DNA of 64,000 bases from Betaproteobacteria bacterium (GCA_016705475.1 JADIYD010000009.1:186001-250000), one strand, 5' to 3'; positions 17,686 to 26,524 are shown, counted from the first letter of the stretch. A program made the numbers and translations. Notes: a model not told the origin generated them from the letters alone.

Positions 17686-19171
17686 ATATTTCGATGGCAC
17701 TTGTCTGTTCGTCAAGGCTGGTGGCCTGAACTTCACGAATTTCCAGGTTGTCGGCCTCGATCACGACGATGATGCGCCGGGTGTTTTCTCTGAGCAGTCC
17801 TGCCGGAACGACCAGTGATTGCGTTGGGCGAAGCGGTGGCGTGGGGGCGAGAATAAGCGCAGCAATTTTGCACGATTCCAGTGCGTGGGTATGCGTGATT
17901 TCCACCGCTGTTGCCTTCGGGGCCAGTATCTGTAAACCGAGTTCGATATGCTCGGGATTCTCCGAGACCGCCCAGCGGACAATGCAGACATGCCAGGTCG
18001 TTGCTAGCTCGGAGTGGTCGCCAAGAGCTTGTAGTGCAACAATGTCACCGATATGCAGATCCTGGGTTTGCCCTGTCATATGCATCAGCGAATAGCCATC
18101 GGGGCTTTCGTTGGTGACCATCCACTCGCTTTGATTGCTGGGCACTTGCTGCGACTTCATCAGATGCCAAAGATTGTTGAGGCCGGAACAGATGTTCGCA
18201 CGGTATGACTGGCGTCGCCGCGAAAAGCGTCGCTTGCTAGGGTGACCCCAGAGCCGGTTCAGTCTCAACAGGGTGTTCGGGCCGGTAGCGCCGTCGGCGA
18301 ACGGCGGCAAACCCAGAGTCTGGGCGGAGACTCCTTGAAGGATTGCTGACCGCTGTTTCAGTGTTATTTCCGCGATGGCTGCACATGAAAAATAAAGCAC
18401 TCTGGCATCAGGCGTCGGGATGCGGCGAATGAGGGCGTGGCCAGGAAAATCCTTGTCGAGATCGATCCAAAAAATGCCGCCACTCTCGGGTGGCGGACTT
18501 TCGAGCAGATCGATCGGCGGTGCGCAATCCGCGATGAATTGGCTGATGAATTCGAGCTCTGCTGCTGAAAACGAAGCTGGCTGCGCGGCTGCTGACAGCA
18601 AAATGCCGATATATATCCGGCGAATGCTCGGCGTGCCTTGGGGGCCGGGGAAGTCTTCAAGGCCAAGTCGCCGCGCCGTGCAAAATGCCGAATGCAGTAG
18701 TTGCCAAAGACCGGGAGCTGGCGGCGCGGCAATCAAATGGGTGATCCGTACTTGCCAGCCTATCGTGTGCATGGCCCGACGCAGCGACGTATGGGGCAGG
18801 CGCGACGAGCCCGGACCTTCCGGGTCGAATAGTTCAGCCAGGGTGTTGAAGTAGTCCTGCGTCAGGGTTTCAAGCACATCAAGCAGAATGCGGACGCGCT
18901 GACGTTGCTTGCGGGAGATGGGTAGCGAAACTTCACGTAGCCGCGGCAATTCGCCATTGGCAACCCGTTCGGCCTGACCAAACAGTAGATCCAGCAGCTT
19001 CAGGCGCTGGGCGTTGGGAATGGGAGCTTCGCGCAGTAGCATCAACTGGCGATGAAGCTGATCGGCGTCGTCAGATCCGGTTCTTCCATGGGCCAGAGCC
19101 AGCCATTCAAGAATACTCTTGACGTTGGATTCAGGAGACGATGGCGAAAGATTGTCCGGTGGGGCGATCAT
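17663..19171 (-). CDS. Conserved hypothetical protein with possible PilZ-like C-terminus
   Basis: A 502-residue soluble protein that I do not confidently recognise. The N-terminal two-thirds is mainly helical, with no signal peptide or membrane segment. A basic stretch at about residues 310-335 (HPSKRRFSRRRQSYRANIC) is followed by WMVTNESPDGYSLMHM, LHIGDIVALQAL, WHVCIVRWAVSENPEHIELG and LQILAP. That order resembles a beta-barrel of PilZ type, which would suggest cyclic-di-GMP or regulatory binding, but the match is by eye only. It stands alone on the minus strand between yihY and the rpsP operon. Confidence 0.65.
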   Translation of the reverse strand: MIAPPDNLSPSSPESNVKSILEWLALAHGRTGSDDADQLHRQLMLLREAPIPNAQRLKLLDLLFGQAERVANGELPRLREVSLPISRKQRQRVRILLDVLETLTQDYFNTLAELFDPEGPGSSRLPHTSLRRAMHTIGWQVRITHLIAAPPAPGLWQLLHSAFCTARRLGLEDFPGPQGTPSIRRIYIGILLSAAAQPASFSAAELEFISQFIADCAPPIDLLESPPPESGGIFWIDLDKDFPGHALIRRIPTPDARVLYFSCAAIAEITLKQRSAILQGVSAQTLGLPPFADGATGPNTLLRLNRLWGHPSKRRFSRRRQSYRANICSGLNNLWHLMKSQQVPSNQSEWMVTNESPDGYSLMHMTGQTQDLHIGDIVALQALGDHSELATTWHVCIVRWAVSENPEHIELGLQILAPKATAVEITHTHALESCKIAALILAPTPPLRPTQSLVVPAGLLRENTRRIIVVIEADNLEIREVQATSLDEQTSAIEIFSVLPDD

Positions 19172-19273
19172 GGGTTTTGCAGAATAACAAAAATTTGCGG
19201 TTTCGCCATTGGTGTGCAGGTGACTTTCAATGGAGATCTGCGGCCAGGTGGTAATTTCCCCTTCCTAAGTGGC

Positions 19274-19301
19274 TTGTTTTTCCTTGATAAAGCGCTATAA
19301 T
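19274..19301 (+). promoter_or_regulatory. Promoter of the rpsP-rimM-trmD-rplS operon
   Basis: TTGTTT at 19274-19279 and a perfect TATAAT at 19296-19301 with a 16-nt spacer, about 35 nt upstream of the rpsP start. Matches a sigma-70 promoter for a strongly expressed ribosomal operon. Confidence 0.7.
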
Positions 19302-19336
19302 CTCGGGTCTTTTTTCCAGCTAACGAAAGTATTCCA

Positions 19337-19591
19337 ATGGTTGTTATCCGTCTTGCCCGTGGTGGCGCCAAGAAGCGTCCGTTCTACAACATGGTTGTTA
19401 CCGATTCCCGTAATCGTCGTGACGGCCGTTTCGTTGAGCGTATCGGCTTCTACAACCCGGTAGCTTCCGGCAATGCAGAATCCCTGCGCGTTTCCGTTGA
19501 TCGTCTGGCCTACTGGCAGAGCAATGGCGCCCAAATGTCGCCGACCGTTGCCCGTCTGGTCAAGCAGCACGCTGCTCAGCAAACTGCCTAA
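19337..19591 (+). CDS. rpsP: 30S ribosomal protein S16
   Basis: Small-subunit protein needed for 30S assembly. It has 84 residues with the family start VVIRLARGGAKKRPFYNMVV and the central DGRFVERIGFYNPVAS. It is the first gene of the classical rpsP-rimM-trmD-rplS operon, preceded by a good sigma-70 promoter and followed after 9 nt by rimM. Confidence 0.98.
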   Translation: MVVIRLARGGAKKRPFYNMVVTDSRNRRDGRFVERIGFYNPVASGNAESLRVSVDRLAYWQSNGAQMSPTVARLVKQHAAQQTA

Positions 19592-19600
19592 GTTTTTGTT

Positions 19601-20113
19601 TTGACCAGCAGCGATATCGTCGTACTGGGTCGGCTGGCCGACCCCTACGGGATTCAAGGCTGGCTTTGGTTGTACCCCTTCGGGGATGATCCGCTGGCCT
19701 GGGCTGAAATGCCTGTCTGGTGGATTGCCAGAGAAGGCGAGCCGTGGCGCGAATGCAGGTTGAAAAGCCTGAAAGCCCACGGCAACGGTGTGGTGGTGCT
19801 GTTGGATGGCGTCGCTGATCGTTCTGCCGCTGAAGCAATGAAGGGTGTTATGGTCGGGGCGCCACGTGAAGCGCTGCCATCGACCGATAAGAATGAGTTT
19901 TACTGGACCGATCTGATCGGTCTGGATGTCATCAATACCGCTGACGAGCAGCTCGGTAAGGTGGTTGGGCTGATCGAAACGGGTGCCAATGCCGTTTTGC
20001 GCGTCATGGGCGATGACCAGGTTGAGCGCCTTCTGCCGTTTGTCTCGGCCGTGGTGCTGACTGTCGAGAAGGAAGCTGGGCAGATTCGAGTGGAGTGGGG
20101 CAGCGACTGGTGA
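19601..20113 (+). CDS. rimM: Ribosome maturation factor RimM
   Basis: 30S assembly factor that binds S19 and acts on the 16S head domain. It has 170 residues. The N-terminal RimM domain begins IVVLGRLADPYGIQGWL and contains LYPFGDDP. The C-terminal PRC-barrel part contains FYWTDLIGLDV and the conserved LLPFVSAVV. The start is TTG at 19601, since no ATG lies before the conserved IVVLGR. Its stop overlaps the proposed trmD start as GTGA. Confidence 0.95.
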   Translation: MTSSDIVVLGRLADPYGIQGWLWLYPFGDDPLAWAEMPVWWIAREGEPWRECRLKSLKAHGNGVVVLLDGVADRSAAEAMKGVMVGAPREALPSTDKNEFYWTDLIGLDVINTADEQLGKVVGLIETGANAVLRVMGDDQVERLLPFVSAVVLTVEKEAGQIRVEWGSDW

Positions 20114-20874
20114 TCCGGTTTGACTGCATTACCCTCTTTCCGGAGATGTTCGCGGCAGTAACGGAAAGTGGCATTACCCGTCGGGCGCTGGAAGAGCGGC
20201 GCTGGCAGTGGCAAGGATGGAATCCGCGGGATTTCGCCGAGAACACCTGGCGTCGGGTTGATGATCGCCCCTTTGGCGGCGGGCCGGGCATGCTGATGCA
20301 GCCAGGGCCGCTGGAGAAGGTGATTGCGGCAGCCAAGGCGCAGCAGCGTGAGGCAGGACTGGCGAAGAGCCGGGTCATCTACCTCTCGCCGCAGGGTGCG
20401 CCGCTCACCCATGAACGGGTGATGCAACTGGCGACGGGCGATGAAGGGCTGATCCTTCTGTGCGGTCGTTATGAAGGGATTGACGAGCGGCTGATCGAGC
20501 GCTGTGTTGATGAAGAAATTTCGATCGGGGATTTTGTGCTTTCCGGTGGCGAGTTGCCGGCGATGGCCTTGATTGATGCCGTTGTTCGCCAGTTGCCGGG
20601 AGTGCTCGGAGATGCTGCTTCGGCGGCGGAAGATTCGTTTGTCGGTGGTCTGCTGGATTGTCCGCACTACACCCGCCCGGAGGTTTACGAGGGCGAGGCG
20701 GTGCCGGAGGTTCTGCTTTCAGGAGACCACAAAAAAATTCGTCGCTGGCGGCTCAAACAGTCGCTGGCCCGAACCCGGAAGCGCCGGCCGGATTTACTGG
20801 CGCACCGCAGTCTGACTGCGGAAGAAGCGCAACTCCTCACGGAAATCGTCGGAGAGGAGCAATGCGGTGAGTAA
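20110..20874 (+). CDS. trmD: tRNA (guanine-N1)-methyltransferase TrmD
   Basis: SPOUT methyltransferase that forms m1G37 beside the anticodon and prevents frameshifting. From GTG 20110 it has 254 residues, beginning VIRFDCITLFPEMF; an in-frame ATG at 20095 inside rimM is less likely. Family motifs are RPFGGGPGMLMQ near residue 58, LLCGRYEGIDER, and the knot segment EEISIGDFVLSGGELPAM. The GTGA overlap with rimM implies translational coupling, and rplS follows after 26 nt. Confidence 0.96.
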   Translation: MIRFDCITLFPEMFAAVTESGITRRALEERRWQWQGWNPRDFAENTWRRVDDRPFGGGPGMLMQPGPLEKVIAAAKAQQREAGLAKSRVIYLSPQGAPLTHERVMQLATGDEGLILLCGRYEGIDERLIERCVDEEISIGDFVLSGGELPAMALIDAVVRQLPGVLGDAASAAEDSFVGGLLDCPHYTRPEVYEGEAVPEVLLSGDHKKIRRWRLKQSLARTRKRRPDLLAHRSLTAEEAQLLTEIVGEEQCGE

Positions 20875-20900
20875 GTGTTTATAAAATTTAAGGATCTCAC

Positions 20901-21282
20901 ATGAACCTGATTCAACAGCTGGAACAAGAAGAAATTGCCCGTCTGGGCAAGACCATTCCTGACTTCGCACCGGGCGACACCATCGTCGTGCAAGTGAAGG
21001 TCAAGGAAGGTAACCGCGAGCGTCTGCAGGCTTACGAAGGCGTTGTTATCGCCAAGCGTAACCGCGGCCTGAACTCTGGCTTTCACCGTGCGCAAGATTT
21101 CGTCTGGTGAAGGCGTCGAGCGTACTTTCCAGTCCTACTCTCCGCTGGTCGCTTCGATCGAAGTGAAGCGCCGTGGTGATGTTCGTCGCGCCAAGCTGTA
21201 CTACCTGCGTGAGCGTTCTGGCAAGTCGGCACGTATCAAGGAAAAGCTGGTCCGCAAGGAAAAGCCGGTCGCCGCTGCTTAA
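20901..21282 (+). CDS. rplS: 50S ribosomal protein L19, frameshifted by one extra T
   Basis: Large-subunit protein at the 30S-50S interface. The first frame reads NLIQQLEQEEIARLGKTIPD up to GLNSGF, then diverges and stops at 21108-21110. The family continues as TVRKISSGEGVERTFQSYSP, present in the next frame through 21282. Reading the three-T run at 21081-21083 as two Ts restores a single 126-residue L19 of normal length. Because rplS is essential and otherwise perfect, a base-call or assembly error is the simplest explanation. A strong terminator follows. Confidence 0.95.
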
Positions 21283-21304
21283 GCGATTTTTCCGGATTGA
21301 AAAA

Positions 21305-21327
21305 GGGCGCCTCGGCGCCCTTTTTTA
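21305..21327 (+). terminator. Rho-independent terminator of the rpsP-rplS operon
   Basis: GGGCGC (21305-21310), loop CTCG, GCGCCC (21315-21320), flanked by AAAA upstream and TTTTTTATT downstream. Located 22 nt after the rplS stop. Confidence 0.9.
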
Positions 21328-21408
21328 TTGAATTCATTTTTGGTCAAAATTGACGGTTGACCGTGGAAGTCGCCGCAGTGACCCCCATTTTTTCGATTGC
21401 CGTCCTAA

Positions 21409-22227
21409 TCAGCTGGCAGCGTGAGCGCCGGGACTCAATTTATCGTTTTCGATCAGGGCGTAGGCCGAGTGGTTGTGGATCGACTCGAAATTCTCCGATT
21501 CGACCACGTAGGCATCGACACGCGGCTCGGCGTTGAGGCGTGCGGCCACGTCGCGGACCATGTCTTCGACGAACTTGGGATTGTCGTAGGCGCGTTCGGT
21601 GACGTATTTCTCATCCGGGCGCTTGAGCAGGCCAAACAGTTCGCAGGAGGCTTCCTGTTCGACGAGCTGGACGATTTCCTCGATCCAGACGAAATCATTG
21701 GTGCGGGCCGTGACTGTGACGTGCGAGCGCTGGTTGTGGGCGCCGTACTCGGAAATTTTCTTGGAGCAGGGGCACAGGCTGGTTACCGGCACGACGACCT
21801 TGACCGAAGTGGCAATCTCGCCGTGGCAGATGTCGCCGATGAAGGTGACGTCGTAGTCCATCAGGCTCTGCACGCCGGAAATCGGCGCAGTCTTGTTGAT
21901 GAAGTAGGGGAAATTCATCTCGATGTGGCCGGTTTCGGCTTCGAGCTTGGCGACCATGTCGCGCAGCATGACCGGGAAATTCTCGACCGAAATCTCGCGT
22001 TCGTGGCTGTTCAGGATCTCCACAAAGCGCGACATGTGCGTGCCCTTGAAGTTGTGCGGCAGGCCGACGTACATGTTGAACATGGCGATGGTGTGCTGGA
22101 CGCCAGTCGACTTGTCCTGCACCTTGATCGGGTGGCGGATGGACTTGATGCCGACCTTGTTGATGGCGATGTGGCGCGTGTCAACAGTGTTCTGGACGTC
22201 GGCGATAGGGCTGTTCGGGGTATTCAT
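21409..22227 (-). CDS. folE2: GTP cyclohydrolase FolE2 (type IB)
   Basis: Catalyses formation of dihydroneopterin triphosphate from GTP, the first step of folate synthesis, using a metal other than zinc in many members. The 272-residue protein contains the family segments IAMFNMYVGLPHNFKGTHMS and the conserved active-site Cys in VTSLCPCSKKISEYGAHNQR, with QRSHVTVTAR after it. It lies 21 nt downstream of dxs on the same strand, so it is probably co-transcribed with xseB-ispA-dxs. Confidence 0.96.
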   Translation of the reverse strand: MNTPNSPIADVQNTVDTRHIAINKVGIKSIRHPIKVQDKSTGVQHTIAMFNMYVGLPHNFKGTHMSRFVEILNSHEREISVENFPVMLRDMVAKLEAETGHIEMNFPYFINKTAPISGVQSLMDYDVTFIGDICHGEIATSVKVVVPVTSLCPCSKKISEYGAHNQRSHVTVTARTNDFVWIEEIVQLVEQEASCELFGLLKRPDEKYVTERAYDNPKFVEDMVRDVAARLNAEPRVDAYVVESENFESIHNHSAYALIENDKLSPGAHAAS

Positions 22228-22248
22228 GGGCTGTTCTTCAGTAAATTA

Positions 22249-24102
22249 TTATGGGTTGGTCCGGCTACGCACGCTACGTACAATGCCGTCCTTGTCGAGG
22301 CCGAGTTCGGCCAGCAATTGTCCTTGTTCGCCGTGGTCGATGAAGCGGTCGGGCAGGCCCAGGCGAAGCACCGGCACGTTCAGTCCGCGTTCCGCCAGCA
22401 CGCGCTCGATTTCCGAGCCAGCGCCGCCGATCACAGCGTTTTCTTCGACGCTGACGAGCAGCGAATGGTTCCCGGCCAGTTCGACAATCAGCTCGACGTC
22501 GAGCGGTTTGATGAAGCGCATGTTGGCCACGGTGGCGTCGAGTTCCTCGCCGGCGGCCAGCGCGGCAGGGACGAGACTGCCGAAGGCGAGCAGGGCAATA
22601 TCCTTGCCCCGGCGGCGGATTTCGCCCTTGCCGACGGGCAGCGTGTCGAGATTTTCGGCTGGAATCTTGCCTGTGCCGCCACCGCGCGGGTAACGCACCA
22701 TGCTCGGGCAATCCAGCGTGTAGGCGGTGGATAGCATCTGGCGGCATTCGGCCTCGTCGGCCGGGGCCATGACGACCATGTTCGGGATGCAGGTGATGAA
22801 GGACAGGTCGAAGGTGCCGTGGTGGGTCGGGCCATCGGCACCAACGAGACCGCCACGGTCAACCGCGAAAACGACCGGTAAATTCTGCAGCGCGACGTCG
22901 TGCACCAGCTGGTCGTAGCCCCGCTGCAGAAAGGTCGAGTAGATGGCGACAACCGGCTTGAGGCCTTCACAGGCGAGGCCGGCGGCGAAGGTGACAGCAT
23001 GCTGTTCGGCGATGCCGACATCGAAGTAGCGGTCGGCATGTTCGGCCGAGAAGCGCACCATGCCGGAGCCTTCGCGCATGGCTGGGGTGACGGCGACGAG
23101 CCGGGAATCAGCCTTGGCCATGTCGCACAGCCAGTCGCCGAAAACCTGCGTGTAGGTCAGCTTGGCGGGGCCTTTGGCCGACTGGATGCCTTCGCCGGCG
23201 GCAAACTTGCCGACGCCGTGATAAAGGATCGGGTCATTCTCGGCCAGCTTGTAGCCCTGGCCCTTCTTCGTGATGACGTGCAGGAACTTCGGGCCCTTGA
23301 GCTTCTTGAGGTTTTCCAGCGTCGGGATCAGGGCGTCGAGGTCGTGGCCGTCGATCGGGCCGTAGTAATGGAAGCCGAATTCCTCGAACAGCGTGCCCGG
23401 GGCGATCATGCCTTTGACGTGCTCTTCGGCGCGGCGCGCCAGTTCGAGCAGCGGCGGGGCGAAGCCGAGCATGTGGCGACCGGCTTCGCGGGCAGCGTTG
23501 TAAGTCTTGCTCGAGGTCAGGCGGGTCAGGATGTTGTTGAGCGCGCCGACCGGCGGCGAGATCGACATTTCGTTGTCGTTGAGGATGACCAGCATGTCGG
23601 CATCGGCGACGCCGGCATTGTTCATCGCTTCGAAGGCCATGCCGGCCGACATCGCACCGTCGCCGATGATGGCGACGGACTTGCGGTCCTCGCCCTTGTG
23701 TTTGGCGGCCAGCGCCATGCCCAGCGCGGCGGAGATCGAGGTTGATGAGTGGCCGACGCCGAAGGTGTCGTATTCGCTCTCGCTGCGCTTCGGAAAGCCG
23801 GAAACGCCGCCGTGCATGCGCAGCGTGCTCATGCCTTCGCGGCGGCCGGTGAGTACCTTGTGGGCGTAGCACTGGTGGCCGACGTCCCAGACCAGCCGGT
23901 CTTCGGGGGTGTTGAAGACGGCGTGCAGGGCGATGGTCAGTTCGACCGTGCCGAGGTTGGACGACAGGTGGCCGCCGGTTTTCGAGACGGAGTCGATGAG
24001 GAAGGCGCGCAGTTCGGTCGCCAGTTGCGGCAACTGCTTGCGGTCCAGGCGGCGCAGGTCGGCCGGGCTGTTGATGCTTTCAAGCAGGCGGGAAGCGGTC
24101 AT
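22249..24102 (-). CDS. dxs: 1-deoxy-D-xylulose-5-phosphate synthase
   Basis: ThDP enzyme that joins pyruvate and glyceraldehyde 3-phosphate in the first step of the MEP isoprenoid pathway. The 617-residue protein shows SSNLGTVELTIALHAVF near residue 43, the ThDP-binding GDGAMSAGMAFEAMNNAG near 149, and the transketolase pyrimidine region DRGGLVGADGPTHHG near 417. Its ATG shares one base with the ispA stop (TAATG), so translation is coupled. Confidence 0.97.
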   Translation of the reverse strand: MTASRLLESINSPADLRRLDRKQLPQLATELRAFLIDSVSKTGGHLSSNLGTVELTIALHAVFNTPEDRLVWDVGHQCYAHKVLTGRREGMSTLRMHGGVSGFPKRSESEYDTFGVGHSSTSISAALGMALAAKHKGEDRKSVAIIGDGAMSAGMAFEAMNNAGVADADMLVILNDNEMSISPPVGALNNILTRLTSSKTYNAAREAGRHMLGFAPPLLELARRAEEHVKGMIAPGTLFEEFGFHYYGPIDGHDLDALIPTLENLKKLKGPKFLHVITKKGQGYKLAENDPILYHGVGKFAAGEGIQSAKGPAKLTYTQVFGDWLCDMAKADSRLVAVTPAMREGSGMVRFSAEHADRYFDVGIAEQHAVTFAAGLACEGLKPVVAIYSTFLQRGYDQLVHDVALQNLPVVFAVDRGGLVGADGPTHHGTFDLSFITCIPNMVVMAPADEAECRQMLSTAYTLDCPSMVRYPRGGGTGKIPAENLDTLPVGKGEIRRRGKDIALLAFGSLVPAALAAGEELDATVANMRFIKPLDVELIVELAGNHSLLVSVEENAVIGGAGSEIERVLAERGLNVPVLRLGLPDRFIDHGEQGQLLAELGLDKDGIVRSVRSRTNP

Positions 24103-24995
24103 TAGAATTGCCGATGGCAGATGAAGTCGGCCAGCTGGGTCAGGCGCGTGGCCCGTTCGCCGAAAATGGAAAGGGCGTCGAGGGCGTCGCTGCGCAGTTC
24201 GTCTGCGTAGGCGCGGGCGCGCTCGAGACCGAGCAGGCTGACGTAGGTTGGCTTGTCGGCTGCTTCGTCCTTGCCGGCTGTCTTGCCGAGCGTGGCGGTG
24301 CTCGCCGTACAGTCGAGAATGTCGTCGACGACCTGGAAGAGCAGGCCGGCGCGCTTGGCGAAGCGGTCGAGGTTGGTGCGTTCCTCTGCCGACAGCGGCT
24401 GGCCGGCCAAGGCGCCGAGCAGGACCGCAGCGCGAATCAGGGCGCCGGTCTTGAGGGCGTGCATGAGCTCCAGCTCAGGCTGGTTCAAAGGCTTGCCGAC
24501 TGAGGCGAGATCAATGGCCTGGCCGCCGGCCATGCCGCGCGAACCGCTGGCGTGGGCGAGCAGGGCGATCATTTCAAGTTGCTGCTTCGGCTCGCCGATG
24601 GGCTGGCTGGCGAGCAGTTCGAAGGCCAGCGTCTGCAGGCTGTCGCCTACGAGCAGTGCGGTCGGTTCATCGAATTCAACGTGGCAGGTCGGCCGGCCGC
24701 GGCGCAGCACGTCGTCGTCCATGCACGGCAGGTCGTCATGGACCAGCGAGTAGGCGTGGATCATTTCGACAGCGCTGGCGACGATATCGAGTTGTTCTGG
24801 CGATGCGCCGGTCAACTGGCCGGCGGCGTGGGCGAGCAGCGGGCGGACGCGCTTGCCGCCACCGAGCGTGGCGTAGCGCATCGCGTCGTGCAGGCGGGCG
24901 GGAATGCTGTCACTGCCGGGCAGGAAGCGGGCGAGGGCGGATTCAGCGCGATCCTGCGTGACGGCCATCCATTCGGCAAACGGGATGGCGCTCAC
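24102..24995 (-). CDS. ispA: Farnesyl diphosphate synthase (polyprenyl synthetase family)
   Basis: Trans-prenyltransferase that extends dimethylallyl diphosphate to farnesyl diphosphate for undecaprenol and quinone synthesis. It has 297 residues with both aspartate-rich motifs, DDLPCMDDD at about 92-100 and DDILD near 225, and the GGKRVRPLLAHAAG substrate-binding region at about 46-59. The gene order xseB-ispA-dxs is conserved in proteobacteria; it overlaps xseB by 4 nt and dxs by 1 nt. Confidence 0.96.
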   Translation of the reverse strand: MSAIPFAEWMAVTQDRAESALARFLPGSDSIPARLHDAMRYATLGGGKRVRPLLAHAAGQLTGASPEQLDIVASAVEMIHAYSLVHDDLPCMDDDVLRRGRPTCHVEFDEPTALLVGDSLQTLAFELLASQPIGEPKQQLEMIALLAHASGSRGMAGGQAIDLASVGKPLNQPELELMHALKTGALIRAAVLLGALAGQPLSAEERTNLDRFAKRAGLLFQVVDDILDCTASTATLGKTAGKDEAADKPTYVSLLGLERARAYADELRSDALDALSIFGERATRLTQLADFICHRQF

Positions 24996-25231
24996 TGAGC
25001 CTCCAGCGTCTTGCGGTCGACGTCCTTGAATTCGCCGTTTTCAAGAATGCGAATCTGTTCTTCGGCGTTGGCGAGCTGGGCCTGGCAATGCTTCATGAGT
25101 TCCATGCCGCGCTTGTAGGCGGCGATGGAGGCTTCAAGTTCGAGTTTGCCGCCTTCCATGCTGGAGACGATGTTTTCAAGCTCGGCGAGTGCCGTCTCGA
25201 ATTTCATGTCGGCGATGGGCTTTGTGGCCAT
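24992..25231 (-). CDS. xseB: Exodeoxyribonuclease VII small subunit
   Basis: Small subunit of the single-strand-specific exonuclease VII. From ATG 25231 it has 79 residues, the usual size. It contains the family pattern FETALAELENIVSSMEGG followed by LELEASIAAYKRGMELMKHC, a two-helix coiled coil. The reading frame continues upstream for about 70 codons without similarity, so the internal ATG is preferred. It is the first gene of the xseB-ispA-dxs-folE2 run and is divergent from the Rieske oxygenase. Confidence 0.93.
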   Translation of the reverse strand: MATKPIADMKFETALAELENIVSSMEGGKLELEASIAAYKRGMELMKHCQAQLANAEEQIRILENGEFKDVDRKTLEAQ

Positions 25232-25337
25232 GTCAGAGGCGATCAAGGAAACACGCGAAAATACCCTATCATAGGGCGCTTGGTCAAATATCGGGGTAAA
25301 ATATCTACCCCTTTTTAACCCCCGCTGAAGGCTTGGC

Positions 25338-26471
25338 ATGACCGACATGGCGACTCTGTCCCGGTTGGCCCCCGCAGTTTCCCAACTGCCGGTGGACTGG
25401 TATTTCGACGAGAAGATTTTTGAGCTGGAGAAAAAGCTCATCTTCGATGCCGGGTCGGGCTACGTTGGTCACCAGCTCATGGTGCCGAACACGGGGGATT
25501 ACCGTTCGCTGGAGTGGAAGGATCACGGCCAGATGCTGCTCAACGGCGGCAATGAAGGGCCGAATGCCGGCAACTGGCAGATGTCGAATGTCTGCCGCCA
25601 TCGCCAGGCGATCATGCTGCAGGGGTCGGGCACGCTGAACGGGCCGATTGTCTGCCCGATTCACCGCTGGACCTACAACCAGGGTGGCGAGCTGATCGGC
25701 GCGCCGCATTTTCCGCAGAATCCCTGCCTCAACCTGAACAAGGCGAAGCTGGAAAGCTGGAACGGCCTGCTCTTCAAGGGCCCACGCTCGGCCAACGCCG
25801 ACCTGGGCGGCATGAAGGTGGCACCGGAGCTCGATTTCACCGGCTACAAGCTCGACCACGTCGAGATGCACGAGTGCAACTACAACTGGAAGACCTTCAT
25901 CGAGGTCTATCTCGAGGATTACCACGTTGCGCCTTATCACCCCGGTTTGGGCAATTTTGTCACCTGCGACGACCTGACCTGGCAGTTCGGCGACTGGTAT
26001 TCGGTGCAGCGCGTTGGCGTCACCTCGCTGCAGAAATCCGGGTCCAAGGCTTACGAGCGCTGGCAGAAGGCTGTTCTCGACATTTACGGCGCCGAGGGCA
26101 AGACGCCCGAGCATGGCGCCATCTGGCTGACTTACTTCCCGAACATCATGGTCGAGTGGTATCCGCACGTGCTGGTCGTGTCGACGCTGATTCCGCAGGG
26201 CGTGAACAAGACGCTCAATGTCGTCGAGTTTTACTATCCGGAGGACATCGTCGATTTCGAGCGTGATTTCATCGAAGCCGAGCGTGCTGCCTACATGGAA
26301 ACGGCTATCGAGGACGACGACATCGGCGAGCGCATGGACCGTGGGCGCTATGCGCTCATGAAGGAAGGGCGCAACGAGGTCGGGCCGTATCAAAGCCCGA
26401 TGGAGGACGGCATGCAGCACTTCCACGAGTTCTACCGGCGGATCATGCAGTCCGCCATCGAGACGCGCTGA
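25338..26471 (+). CDS. Rieske (2Fe-2S) aromatic ring-hydroxylating dioxygenase family protein
   Basis: Non-haem iron oxygenase alpha-subunit type protein, 377 residues. The Rieske cluster ligands are C86-x-H88 (VCRHRQ) and C106-x2-H109 (VCPIHRW). The mononuclear iron site is D-x2-H196-x4-H201 in EDYHVAPYHPGL, so both centres are intact. No beta subunit, ferredoxin or reductase gene is adjacent, which suggests a role in modifying a cellular metabolite such as a lipid, amine or cofactor rather than aromatic degradation. The substrate cannot be told. It is divergent from xseB and followed by a hairpin. Confidence 0.88.
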   Translation: MTDMATLSRLAPAVSQLPVDWYFDEKIFELEKKLIFDAGSGYVGHQLMVPNTGDYRSLEWKDHGQMLLNGGNEGPNAGNWQMSNVCRHRQAIMLQGSGTLNGPIVCPIHRWTYNQGGELIGAPHFPQNPCLNLNKAKLESWNGLLFKGPRSANADLGGMKVAPELDFTGYKLDHVEMHECNYNWKTFIEVYLEDYHVAPYHPGLGNFVTCDDLTWQFGDWYSVQRVGVTSLQKSGSKAYERWQKAVLDIYGAEGKTPEHGAIWLTYFPNIMVEWYPHVLVVSTLIPQGVNKTLNVVEFYYPEDIVDFERDFIEAERAAYMETAIEDDDIGERMDRGRYALMKEGRNEVGPYQSPMEDGMQHFHEFYRRIMQSAIETR

Positions 26472-26524
26472 GTATTCCAATTTCGGGCTTTTTTTGCGGT
26501 TGACCGTGGAGGGCTCGTTTTCAA

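Noticed and set aside
21421..22734. 437-codon plus-strand frame across folE2 and dxs
   Set aside because: Crosses two well-supported genes on the other strand and shows shadow composition.
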